From Blastomussa wellsi (Eukaryota; Cnidaria; Anthozoa; Scleractinia; Plerogyridae): a DNA stretch of 64,000 bases. Positions within the stretch are counted from its first letter, which is position 1; each line of letters starts with the position of its first letter. Below are positions 13,601 to 24,495 of this stretch, piece after piece. The position numbers and the translations under genes are program-made. Under the pieces are notes generated by a model. That model was not told the origin of the DNA. It worked only from the letters and a program-made list of their open reading frames with translations, and ran no database searches. The stretch covers positions 28,958,289-29,022,288 of the forward strand of contig OX393562.1 of NCBI GenBank assembly GCA_947652115.1. The letters run 5' to 3'.

Positions 13601-16600
13601 CCAAAAATGTCCACATTTTTCCAGTCTTACGCGCGATTTTGATTTTCTTTTGGTAATTACATTTGGCCAAGTCTTTATTTCCCTCGTCGTTACGAATTTC
13701 TGTATTTTCAGAATCTTCCACTTGGCCTATGTTAACTATTCCAGTGTCCATTGTAGACAGTGTTTCGACGGAGAGGACTTTTAAGTCGCCAGGTTTCTCC
13801 GTGCAATTCTGTGGCAAGATGTTTGAAGGATTTTGAATTGGATCCCCGAAAATTGCTGCACAAACACACGCCATTACAAAGAATGGTACACTGACGATCC
13901 TTAAGGTTCCTCTCCAACCGGTCGTGTCAATCAGTAGCTGTAATAAAGGGCCGAAAATCAGGACTCCAGTACTGCCCCCAACTGAAACGATCCCCACTGC
14001 GAGGGACTGCCATCTGCGAAAGTTCTTTGCTGTTATGAGAAAGTAGGACGAAAACATGAGGGACGATCCCAAACCATACAGGCAACTGTAAGTCGCAAAC
14101 ATCCAGTCAAGGCTGGAGGAATATGAAGTAAGCAACAAGCTTCCTGCGCATGTCAGACACCCGATGATAGCGGTGAAGCGACATCCTATTGTTTCGCAGA
14201 GCAGTGATCCAAGGGGACCAAGGAAAAAAGTCAGTGCAAGTGCCAGAGATCCAACCCAAACTGAAATTTCAAAGAACAAAAGATAAAGCCTCGGAATGGC
14301 ACTCTCACTTATCACTTTTAATTGCCAGAGATCTCACCCAAACATAATAGACCCTTTTACAGTTGTATAACCAGGCCTTTGCATGAAAGCGAGGTTTGGG
14401 GTGACATTGTCATGATAAATACCCGAAACTATAACCACAAACAAAAGTGTTGGGCAGCTTTGCACTATTATTCCTCCACTCCCCCTCCCCTATTCAATTT
14501 TGAGCTACTAGCAACCTTTTTCTTCAGTTGTATTCCAAACTTACCCTTATCGGATATATTTTAATAGCCTTCCCAACTACTTTTGTCTGTGGCTGTCTGA
14601 AAAATATGGGTGCGGTCGAAGAAGTATGGTATTGCCTAATATTGTTTGTACACCCTTTTCAACATAGAATGTTTTTCAAGAATTGCTTCTGAAATGATAG
14701 AACTTTTGTGTTATGCAAAACTGCTACATTTCGGATAGAACATTTTAACTTGATTTGTATTCTTCAAGAAAAATACCAGTTGCTGTCCTGAACGGAAACC
14801 TACAATACTGTACGACACGAATTTGATCATGGTAAGGATGGAACCAGTGTTGATAGATGCAGATGCGTCTATCATTTTTGCCAACAACTAGAATGCAATT
14901 AAGCTAACCATTCGAAGGAATAATGCTAAATTGGATTCCCCTGGATAATTAAATAAATAAATAAAAGAATAAAAATAAATAAAATGGAAAGCGAAAACGT
15001 TACCATGGTTTCGTAAGTAAATTTCAAGGCCGGAACATTTTAATTGCTTTTTTGTACAGATGCCGTTTTTATGATCGATCACTGTTACGAATTGAACAGT
15101 TCGTGCTTACTTGAGCTTAGCTGTTTCAAGCTTTTACTCTGTCAACACCTACAAAACGTGATATGCCACAACTGACTATCAACAGTAATAATACGACGTT
15201 TTAAAATACTTTTAAATAAAATAAAAAGCTTGTTCTATGTACTGAGATACCGATGTCTTGGCTGAATGGCATTTTGGGGCAATTCGGTTTGAATTGTCTG
15301 AAAAACGCACAGTACTCCACCAAAACCGAAAGGACTAAAAAATAAATTTCAAATACAGTTCTCCTGAGTGGAGTACTGTTCAAAATCATGGTTCAATATC
15401 GCGTTAATTGAGATTATGAAAATTGGACAATTTATTTTATTTCTTAATTGTGACCAGTGGAAGTTGTAAGTGAATAACTTCTAAATTTCGGATAGTTTGG
15501 GTTTTCTTTATGGAGTACTGTAGAATACTGTACTCAAAATAGCAAATAGCTAACCACAAGAACACAGAAAAGTCTCGTAAACTTAACGGATACTTGAGAT
15601 TCTAAAGGTTTTTAATTTTCATTTTTTTCTATCATATGTTGACCAATTCAAGCTTTTAGCTTCTAAGTTTTCGACGTTAAATAAAGTTATCCTTAACCAT
15701 ATCCTTATGCCTTGGACGGTTGTGAAAATAACTTGTCTAAAAAATAACGCTCGCTAAGTTGTACCTGTTCATTGCTTTTTGTGATAAAAATTTACTAATA
15801 CACGTAGTTATCGATTCCCCTAAAATAGTCCTTTTATTCCCCTTTATCCATTATTTTATTTTCTATGAACCAGAATATTCCTTGCAATCGATCATTTATT
15901 TTTTCAGTGGATCTCGACCCCCTACCCGGTTACCCTTAAACATCACGACATCAGGATAATGGGCTCCTGACGACATCCAAAAAACAATAATTTGCAAATA
16001 CCTTCGACAAACAAGCGTTTTGCAATGCTAAAGCTATTCTTCGCTTAAATTAGTAGCCTCCGTAGTCTTATGACATAGGGTTAGATACATTATGCCGGCA
16101 TAGTTTTGGGCATAATGACCTAGTCAGAGCATCGAGCATAATGCTGGCATAATGGCCAAGTTATTAGCATAATTTTAGCATAATGCTGCAAAACTAATAT
16201 TTTCCCTATTTTCAGTGAAAATGGGAGAAAAAATATCGAATTTGCCTCCTGTCTGATTATTCAGCTCTTTTTAAGGCTTGGTTACTGATTTAGAGGCCTG
16301 GTTACAGCATTATATCACGCCCTGACAACAATCACAAGGCAGGTCCCGAGGGTCCCAAACTCGTTTAGATGGTACCGTGGATACATGGGAGAAATTTCAG
16401 GCGGCATTACACGAGCATAATGGTCTGACACGAGGATAATGTTCGGCATAATGGCACGAGTTTTAGGGTGACGCTAAAAATTATAATGGTCAAATTTACG
16501 AGCATAATGTATCTAACCCTATTATGAAATGCCTGTGTGTTTCTGCATAATATAAAGTCACGCAACCATGATACGACATTTTAAACACTCTTACGTAATT

Positions 16601-19600
16601 GATATAATTCGTGAATTCCACCATTCAACCTCCCTAGCAAACATTTAATTACTGAACAGGTTCGCGGGTCAAATTTATTCAAAATTGTGATTTTTAGTGT
16701 ACATAAACTGTGTGTATTTTTCTTTCTTTTACAAAAAAAACAGAAATCCAACATCTTTTTTCACTCCTGAGTTATTGCAAATTTCCTTTCTTCCGTGACT
16801 CATTACGTCACACTTTAAAGGTGTCGAGCTGTCAACACTGCTAAACCAAACGCGGGAAATTGGCTTCCAAAATTTGCTCGTGTCGCTCACTTCTGCCCTT
16901 GCAGTACAGTTTTGGCTTGAGCTTACGGATGGATAGGCTCGATTTCCGCCGTTCTCTCGGATGGAGAGAGTAAAAAAAAAGAAAGAAAGCGAGAGAAAAG
17001 TCCTTGGGTTCCAAAGGCTGATCGGTGGTACCGTAAAAAGTAACGAGGAAATTTTTGCGAAATGAAGAAATGCTGGCGGAATGCGACAAATTGTCACAAC
17101 CACCGAACGAAACACTAAATATTGCTACTAATTCGGATACAGTCCTGGGCTTCCGCAAGCAGAAAAAAAAAACGTCAAAGAATTCCATTTAACCAGGCGA
17201 AGGTTTGGATTCAGAAAAGGTGGATTCTAGGCGTTCTTTATCGGACGAATCTGTTGAAACATCACACGGCAACAGCGGCGAATTCATACTATTATAAAGA
17301 AACACAAGACTAAAGAGCCGATACACTAAACAATACGCTACTGCTATCCAATGACTATTAATCCAAGAATATTAGAAAGCTATTCCTGTGTGCACTGGTA
17401 CACGGACAGAAAAGAAGGAAAAGCAATCATAACAAAGAAATATTTTATAGGTGCGTGTTACATACCCTGCTTCCCGCATTTGGGAGAGCATGCTTTCCCA
17501 ATCGGCGGCTTATAATTCTGCCTCAGAATTGTCGGCAAAGCATACTTTGATCTTGAAATATCTACCACCACTTCCCCGCGAGTTTCGCGAGATTGCCACT
17601 CCCCGTGGAAGTGCTATGTTTACGAAACTTTCTTTGCCGTATTTCTCGACAAAAATTTTTCGTGAAGTTTGTCATCTTGGATCGGAGCGGCTAGTTTTCA
17701 TATGAGAATACATCATGGTACATGAATCCCTCTTCTCCAAAAGTGTGTCGATCGGGTTTTAGTTTATTTGTTTTTCATTTTGAAGATGTAAGCCTAAATG
17801 CTGTGTCAATCCGAGAAAAGTGCGTGAACGAAATTTGAATTGTAATAATTTGTGCTGAATGACATGCAGTCATTGTTTACTTCGAAGGACGAAAATCCGA
17901 CGCGAGTTTTGCCACTTATAAACATTGCTCTATTTGCATTTAACTGGCTGCGGCTCCTCTCATATTTAATTTCACCAGTTAAAAACATTTCCACGACATT
18001 CTAGATCTTGGTTCTATAATCTTTAAAATGATGTATAGGCTTAGGCACTTCCCTCAAATTACGCGCGCGTGAAGAAGTGTCTTCCTTTTCATACAGTAGT
18101 TAGCATAAGAACATAAGGATTGACATATCAAAAACAAGGGGCGCTTTCCATTCGACCAAAAATTAAGGAAATTCCGGGTGGGAGAGCGCATGGAACAGAC
18201 ATTTTCCGGAATTTCATTCCGAATTTTGGGTGTACCTCGCGAGGTTGGCCTAAAATTCCGGAAAATCGGAATAACCGGAAAACTCTGTTCCATTCGACCA
18301 TTCCTGCTCGGCCCCAGTTTCTCCGAGCCGAAACTGTCGTCAAGAATCAAGATGGCTTCTCGATATCACTGCGTGGCTTGCTTATTTGCGGAAAGCTTTC
18401 AGGTCTTACTTCAGCATCATTGCACAAGTAATATAGCAGGAATAGCCACAGTTAGGAGTGGTAAATAGCACAGAAGCGGCTAGCTACAGTGAAAAAAATA
18501 ATATTGTCGTCGACTTAAAACGTCGTTTGTTTTGACTTCGGAGTCGTCTAACAACTCGAAAACAAGTAGCAGAGGCAACATGGCTTAAATCACGGTCCGC
18601 CATTTGTTTTGCTTTGATTTATTTTGTATTTTGGCGCGGAACTTGAAACGCGATGTCCTGGAACAAATTCCGGAAAATACTGTTCCATTCGCCACACGGA
18701 ATACAAGGAATTTCAAACCGGGATTTTTGGTCGAATGGAAAGCGCCCAAGGTCACCTTCAGCCTCACTTCCACTCGATCAAAGGCTTGGTAACTAAGCAC
18801 AGAATTGAACTTGGTTTTTTTTTCCATTCGACCAAAAATTCTGGGTGAAATTTCCAGTGGCGAATGGAACAGCATTTTCCGGTTGACTTGACTGCACCGG
18901 AAGCCACCGTCTGCAACATTCGACGCATTTGAAATTCAAATAGCGAGGCGGGTGAAGTGAAAAACAAAATGCAAATTATGGACTCCTAGGAGCCTCGTAA
19001 AAGGTACATTACCACGTTCGGAGAGAAATAGAGGGAACGCAAGGTCGAAGGCGAAGTTTTCGTTTAAAAAGTGTGTTACGATCGCTATGAGGATATGAGG
19101 TTTTAAAAGAGTTGATAACTTTCGTCCCGAAACAAAAGGTTTAATGAGTAGAACAATGGTTCTACACGCGCATTATAGTTGGTTCTTTTCTTCCCTCTGA
19201 GAAACAACCACGAAAAATAACCAAGAAAACCCTCCACGGGTTATTCTATTTAGAATTAACCGTGTTTTGACATATTTGGCTGCTTTAAGTTGTCTAACTC
19301 GCTCGATTTGCGAACGAACGAATTTGAGCTGAATAGACTATGGCGGTTTTCCAAACTTTCCAAAAAAAGAGACAAGGACAACCTCGCAAGGTAGACCCAA
19401 ATTTTCGAAATTTTCTTCCAGGAAATTTCCAGTCCCATTCGACGTTGCTCCTGGAATTTTCGAAATTTCCGGATAAATGGTTCGCATTTCGGCGCCCCTG
19501 ATTTTTGTCACAGGTCTATTTTGTTATACTTATACTTTGTTATACTTTGCTATTATTATCTTGGGGGGCGAGACAACTCGGGTAGGCGAGTTGTCTCGTC

Positions 19601-20376
19601 TCGGCAGGTAGGGTAACCCTGGCAGGCGGGACAACTTTTTCTCATATTTAGACTTTGGCTCGCCTACCCGAGAACATGCCGAGTGTCACGTACTGTCCGG
19701 ATTTCAGGTTTTTAAGCAAAAACTTGCACTAAAGGAATAGAATTTAACCCAGGAAGGCCTGGATTAAACAAAAGAAATTCAAAGGAAGAAGGATAACTGG
19801 TGAGTTGAATTGCTTGAATATTAAAATGTCATAAAAACACTCGGTAAAGTTGTCTCGGGAGGGAGGGTTGTCTCAGGTACCCGAGACCATATAACTGAGG
19901 CCTTACTCGAAATAAGTTTTCGATAGTAGGACGCTTTCAATATTCCCATACATTCCTTAATATTTTGAACATACAAAGACGGTACTGTTTGTATGGGCTC
20001 CCTGAGATTTTTGTCAGAACATTGGATAGCACCAGAGTGCCGCTGGCGGTGGTGGTTGCGGCGGGGGAGGGGAGCGGGGGGTAGAGTACTCCCTACATTT
20101 GACTACACGAGGAGGTTCTGTCCGAAAGCGGTAGTACCTTTTTCAGACTGGACGGATATAAAAGGTAGCGATGTCACTAGTTTGAAAAGGGCTTAAAGTA
20201 AAAATTTAAGAAAATAGATGTAGTAACACCCAAATTGCAAGTCAAAACGGTGCATGACAAAGACTTTCCCCTCCCAACCGAGCACTCGTTTTGTTTTAGG
20301 AACTAATCGTTCTGTACATTTAAAAGTAATATGACATTTTACAGCACACCAAGGCTGCGCTATTCAAGAGGGGGCA

Positions 20377-20413
<37 letters not shown>

Positions 20414-21086
20414 GTATAACAAAATAATTTGGTTTTATCAACTGGGTTGGTAATGTGAATTGGCCAACGTACAGAGATTCGAAAGCTGACGATTCGAGCG
20501 TTAGCCCTTCGTCGTCGTTCTCTTCATTCGTCTTCTTTCCTCGTTTATTCTCCGCCTCCCGTTGACTGATAATAAATGGTGATCCTGCTAGTAGGAATAA
20601 TCAGGAAACCAAGTAAGGCATGAAGAAAGGGGCTGCAGGAATGATTTTATGATATGCAATGTAATGCAATGTCAAACTTTATTTAAACGCGGAGAATCAT
20701 CAGTTAACCTAAAAGTTAAAAACTAAAACTCATTACAACTGTTTTACATGATTGCCGTGTGGGAATCCGATATCTCAGACTTGAAGCAGTGACTTCAAAT
20801 TCCGACCTTTGTTTCCTTTGTTTTACCTCATAATTCCATCAAGTCAAATCAACGATGGAATCAGTGGATATGCAAATATTTGAGGTTCCATTTCTAACAA
20901 TTAATGGTAGATGCACTTACCAGTTTTCGCTAGGTTTTCGCGGAACTGTTTCATTAATTCAGGAAGCAACACTCCAAAGCTTAAAGCGAAGCCAAGATTT
21001 AATAATTGACACACACAGGAACAGATGCTGACGAACCACGAACACGTACTGTCCGGTCGATGCTGCAGTCTGCTGCATTTAGTCAT
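10656..21086 (-). CDS. SLC16 monocarboxylate-transporter-like MFS protein (4 exons, 500 aa)
   Basis: Member of the monocarboxylate transporter branch of the major facilitator superfamily, a plasma-membrane carrier; the substrate cannot be read from sequence. Exons in coding order: 21086-20921, 14260-13509, 12371-12002, 10870-10656. Splice sites are GT-AG, phases fit, and the length is 500 aa, within the family range. Exon 1 gives TM1 with LSFGVLLPEL after a degenerate signature: residues 12-17 are DSTCSW where most members have DGGWGW-like residues. Exon 2 carries TM2-TM7 with the family stretch SLAVGIVSVGGSTG and GWRGTL, then a long hydrophilic central loop typical of SLC16. Exon 3 holds GLSSTAARVVTGRLCD: the arginine of the TM8 motif is kept but the usual preceding aspartate is not. 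Exon 4 holds TM11-12 and a short cytoplasmic tail. Intron 1 is 6.7 kb and repeat-filled; exon 1 lies between inverted Penelope terminal repeats. Confidence 0.88.
12486..12556. repeat. partial MITE, same family as 45649-45981
   Basis: Begins TACCGTAAACTGCCGCTTAT, followed by C-rich blocks and ACTTACAAGCCCCC, matching the left end of the element at 45649-45981. The right end is not clear here. It lies in the intron between SLC16 exons 2 and 3. Confidence 0.55.
12893..13110 (-). mobile_element. tRNA-derived SINE-like repeat
   Basis: On - a box A-like TGGTTAGAGCGCC is followed about 35 bases later by a box B GGGTTCGAATCC. The stretch upstream on that strand (CCCTCGGAGCAAGGACGAGA) is a non-tRNA portion. 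It lies between SLC16 exons 2 and 3. It is not a functional tRNA, as no acceptor stem can be paired. Confidence 0.6.
14261..16074. other. 5' part of SLC16 intron 1 (as read on +), nothing recognised
   Basis: AT-rich intronic DNA with only short random-looking open frames. No repeat family, RNA gene or coding similarity could be supported. Confidence 0.5.
16075..16522. mobile_element. MITE with 21-bp inverted termini and internal GCATAATG repeats
   Basis: The left end ATAGGGTTAGATACATTATG and the right end (16502-16522) are perfect inverted copies over 21 bases. If the terminal TA on each side is read as the target duplication, the TIR begins GGGTTAGATACATTATGC, in the style of Tc1/mariner-type MITEs. 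Internally the words CATAATG and GCATAATG recur about ten times in both orientations. It is about 450 bases, non-coding, in SLC16 intron 1. Confidence 0.75.
16523..18137. other. SLC16 intron 1 interval, nothing recognised
   Basis: Overlapping open frames on - at 16729-17188 are low-complexity F/L/S-rich and show no family. I see no supported feature. Confidence 0.45.
18138..18748. mobile_element. MITE-like element with ~26-bp inverted termini
   Basis: The left end GGGGCGCTTTCCATTCGACC and the right end GGTCGAATGGAAAGCGCCC are inverted copies. Related words (CCATTCGACCAAAAATT, GGAAATTCCGG) recur at 18250-18300, 18820-18870 and 19425-19470, so degenerate sister copies or a larger composite extend to about 19470. 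Flanks read AAG on both sides, a possible 3-bp target duplication. Confidence 0.65.
19562..19895. repeat. degenerate inverted repeat cluster (GAGACAACTCGGGTAGGCGA words)
   Basis: GGGTAGGCGAGTTGTCTCG, its complement and partial copies recur between 19567 and 19890, including a near-palindrome at 19570-19600. It is probably a decayed foldback element in SLC16 intron 1. Confidence 0.5.
20364..20515 (-). mobile_element. Penelope-like terminal repeat fragment (family 1), inverted orientation
   Basis: Carries the family-1 terminal sequence in order: GTTTCTAAAGAAACTGTGGT, GGTTTTATCAACTGGGTTG, a box resembling AATTGGCCAACGTACAGAGA, then the complement of the hammerhead-like segment. Compare 40984-41138 and 46232-46380. 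The hammerhead core is damaged: GAAA on - reads GAAT. It lies about 400 bases beyond the 3' side of SLC16 exon 1. Confidence 0.75.
20660..20730 (-). repeat. possible LINE/SINE 3' tail
   Basis: The stretch reads like the complement of an AATAAAG-type retroelement 3' end preceded by short ATGCA repeats. This is weak evidence from tail context only. Confidence 0.3.
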
Positions 21087-21559
21087 CTTTTGTTATACTT
21101 CGTTTCTTTGCCGAAGTACAGTACAACGGCCAGATCAGATATCCAAAATTGTGCCGACGTTGTTACTTTTAGATAGCAGTTTATGCCAGCTGTGTTCCAA
21201 GTCGGAATTAACTGATGTTTAAATGCCTTGGGTCCACCGCGATACCCCTACAGTCACGCAATTTCACGCTTCACGGATGATAACCAAACTATTTTCCCAT
21301 CGATCCACGTAAAATTCTGCATTTAGTGTTGTAAATGTATGTTACGTACCGTACGCGACACAATAACTGACAGAAGCTTCTCTCAGCAGATGATCTGTTC
21401 ACAACCCAATCACGCTTCACGCCAGAAAAGTGTATAGGGGAACCTGAATACCGAGACTCTGCCGAGATATCGAGTAGAATAATGAGATACCAAGCTGAAG
21501 TAAGCCGTCACGCGTCACAGCTATTAAATTGTTGCTGATATGTAAAACTAGGGTACACG

Positions 21560-21648
21560 AAGGGCTAACGCTCGAAACGCCAGCAATTGAATCTCTTTAC
21601 GGTGGCCAATTGACATTATCAACCCAGTTGATAAAACCAAATTATATT
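21560..21648 (+). mobile_element. solo Penelope-like terminal repeat fragment with 10-bp target duplication
   Basis: The 89-base insert starts AAGGGCTAACGCTCGAAACG and ends ACCAAATTATATT, matching 42090-42176. It is flanked on both sides by the exact direct repeat AGGGTACACG (21550-21559 and 21649-21658). This is a recent-looking, truncated retro-insertion about 470 bases upstream of the SLC16 start codon. Confidence 0.8.
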
Positions 21649-22037
21649 AGGGTACACGTAGGCTAATGTAAAAGAGGGGGTCGTAAGGGGGGTCCGAAAA
21701 CCACAAAACCGAACAGAAATACACCAAATACACGTACATGGAGGCCAAAATATGAAAGCTGACGTCAGCAAGACTTGTGATATATTCTGATAACATTGTG
21801 CGTTAATATTAAACATACCATCATAACGCCAACGGTATACTGTACTACACTATTATACTCTATTTTCTACGAACCAAATGCCGACCGTTCTAAAGAGTGT
21901 TATCACCGCAGACACTTTTTTCACCGAAAACCGCGACTTAAAGGTTGTAATAACCGCAAACCGCTTAGTGTTTTAAAACCGCAATACCTCGAGTTACAAT
22001 TAAAATTACCGCAAAACCGCATCACCACAAACCCTTA

Positions 22038-22060
22038 CCCTCCCCCCCCCCCCCCCCCCC
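22038..22060. repeat. poly-C tract
   Basis: A run of about 18 C after a region dense in CCGCAAAACCGC words. Confidence 0.8.
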
Positions 22061-22176
22061 TCGTAAAACTTGCAACAGGATCCGTGGACCATGCGTTTCG
22101 ATTGTTTTGAACAAGCGGGTGGGGTTAAACAACTGTGACTACACAGTGCATGCGTACGTGATTTATTGTAGCTAAC

Positions 22177-22350
22177 CCATAGACCCTTTTCATAAATGGC
22201 TGCCAATTATTAATTCTTTTTAAAATTAGCCTGAGTAGCCTCGTTTTTTTTTTTCAAAAGAACTTTTACTCCCAAACGAGTTTAGTGAGGCTAATTGAAT
22301 GCATACAAAAGTATTTTCAATTGGCAGCCATTTATGAAAAGGGTCTATGG
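22177..22350. mobile_element. palindromic MITE with 32-bp inverted termini
   Basis: The left end CCATAGACCCTTTTCATAAA and the right end TTTATGAAAAGGGTCTATGG are perfect complements, extending inward through the complementary word TGGCTGCCAAT. It is about 174 bases, non-coding. Confidence 0.8.
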
Positions 22351-24310
22351 AAAGACCGAATTAAAGACTTACAAAAAGCTTTTTAAATCTCTGTATTTTC
22401 TTTTTTCCCATGTAAATTTCAATGTCCACTTACAGACATTTTGTTAACCCATGAAAAGTCTGCTTGTTTTTTCCGTAGATTAAATCTTTGCAAACAATTT
22501 ACAGAGATTTAGGGGCCGACCATTTAACTTTTGAGGGGGTGGGGGGAGTGGAAAAAAAACTTCCTGTAAGCACTTGTCAGAAATGCATCACAAATGGAGG
22601 AAAAAATTATTGCGCGGCCCTAAGAAAGAAAAAAAATGCTACAAAGAAAAGAATTATGCTGCAGAGCATTGGAAAGGGGAAAAATATCCTGCCCACCAGG
22701 TTCCAAGAAAAAAATTTCCTGCTGACCAGAAGAGTTTGTTTGTGACAATAACCTGCTAAATTACCGGACTTACCCGTTAATGGCCGATCTTATGTTCCAA
22801 AGAGTTTCTCTTTTACTTTAAAATGTTTGTTCTTTATGCAGTTGGCATTCGGCTGGCAATTGGCCTATGTAATAAGTGATTTTCTCGGTAGGTCTTTCCT
22901 TTCATTTCAACAATGCCCGTTACAGGAGTGTTTAGTTTGTTTTGATCATGACCTGTTAGACAGACGAAAGTTGATTTCTTGTCTTCTGTCTTCAGCCAAT
23001 CAAATCACGTCTCTTATTTTTAGTGCTACATGAACTGGAAGTTCTACCAATGCAGGTATAAACATCGTGTTCGTGTTATCAAACGCTGAGTTTAAACGGT
23101 AAATTGATAAGTCAAGGACATTTAGCACCTGCGCAAATTTAACAAAGGGCATCGATTTGTTCCAGCTGGTTGCCAACTGAAGTGAAGGTAACAATAGTTT
23201 CTGAATTTTGCAGGGACGTGTAGCTGTAGTCATCGCTGTTTCAGTTCCGTGACAGACATGCAAGGAAACCCTTTGATAACTGATTTAATTGAGTAAAAAT
23301 GTGAAAAAGTAAACTTGAAACTGTCATCAACAAAAAAAAGGAGGACTTCCACATTTTGCGGAACCTTGATTTTAGGCGTCGAATGATTGAATTGCATGGA
23401 CAAATCATATTCATCGTAATCGCTCAACGACACGTAAGCTGTTTGGGTTGGTTATTTCTGATCTCGTTAGAACTGTATTTTGTTTTGACGCGGTTTGAAC
23501 TGCCGATACGAAAATCCCAGATATCTCCAATTAGTAAGGGCGGCATGGGTGTTGAATACAAACGAGACAATGATTTGTGTATCTCTGAGAATGACACTTA
23601 TAGAGGGCGTGTAATACCATCACTTGATCCACCATAAAATTTAGCAGGCGAGGCCGACCTGATTAATTCTAAGAGGCTGGTGACCTCCGCCATCAGTACA
23701 AACTGTTTATCTTTCTTCTATTGAAGTATGTTTCAAAAAAGCAGATGATCGCAGGTGCAGCTAAAGTCATTTCTGATCGATCATCATAGCTGCTCTTATT
23801 GCAAAATTCCCTGCTCTGGCCCTGGTGAACCAATAATTATCTTGGACTTGGGTCAAAGGCGGCGGAGCATTTTAAACATGGCGGACTCAATGTGCAATAA
23901 GCCAAACGCATACCCTCCGGGGAGGGAAGGCAGGGGGGAGGGTTCTCAGGCAGTTTTTCGTCGGGTATGTGTCACCCAGATCTCCTAATTCTGTCCCCGT
24001 TTTAGAAAGCTATCTAACGATAACTTACTGTGCGCTTCACGGAAATTGCATTAGTTTTTTCGTGATGTCAACGGACCAAATATGGTTTTTATTGAAAATT
24101 GCTGCTGATAATTCCTTCCAAATATAATACCTTAACAAATGAAGACTGCAGAGCAAGGTTACAACAATATGACATCGAGTTACCCGGGTTTGGGAGCCAA
24201 TCAGAAAGCTGGAAATGCAATAATATTCAATCCAACTGATCGCAAGATAATTCTTCAGTTCTTAGACTAAACCGAGAAATCTTGTTTCCAATTGCCTCGA
24301 TTTATATGGG

Positions 24311-24338
24311 ATAGACGAACTACGGGGATAGTTCGTCT
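24311..24338. repeat. short hairpin
   Basis: TAGACGAACTA and TAGTTCGTCTA face each other across a six-base loop. Related TAGACGAACTAG words recur at 24400-24412. It lies 160 bases upstream of the CRD gene A start; a role is unknown. Confidence 0.6.
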
Positions 24339-24495
24339 AAACGGATACTCCGTCTGTTTGTCCGTAGGCTCCAGCATTTGTAAACAGACGAATCATTCAG
24401 TTAGACGAACTAGATTTTCTGCCCAGGCAAGTTTATCCTAGACTGGATGATCCATCTTTTTTAATAGTAATGAAACAATTTATTCTAGATTTAGT

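Larger units (their letters stand above)
21087..24495. other. divergent spacer between SLC16 exon 1 and CRD gene A
   Basis: Holds a 89-bp Penelope terminal-repeat insertion (21560-21648), a CCGCAAAACCGC-rich stretch ending in a poly-C run (about 21905-22060), a palindromic MITE (22177-22350) and a small hairpin (24311-24338). Both promoters should lie here, but I see no convincing core promoter elements. The remaining sequence shows nothing I can support. Confidence 0.5.

Noticed and set aside
18054..18967. Several overlapping frames of 60-100 codons
   Set aside because: They lie in a MITE with inverted termini on both strands, with no conserved protein.
20475..20515. Functional hammerhead in the SLC16 intron copy
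   Set aside because: The GAAA of the core reads GAAT and the CUGANGA side is degenerate; only a remnant.
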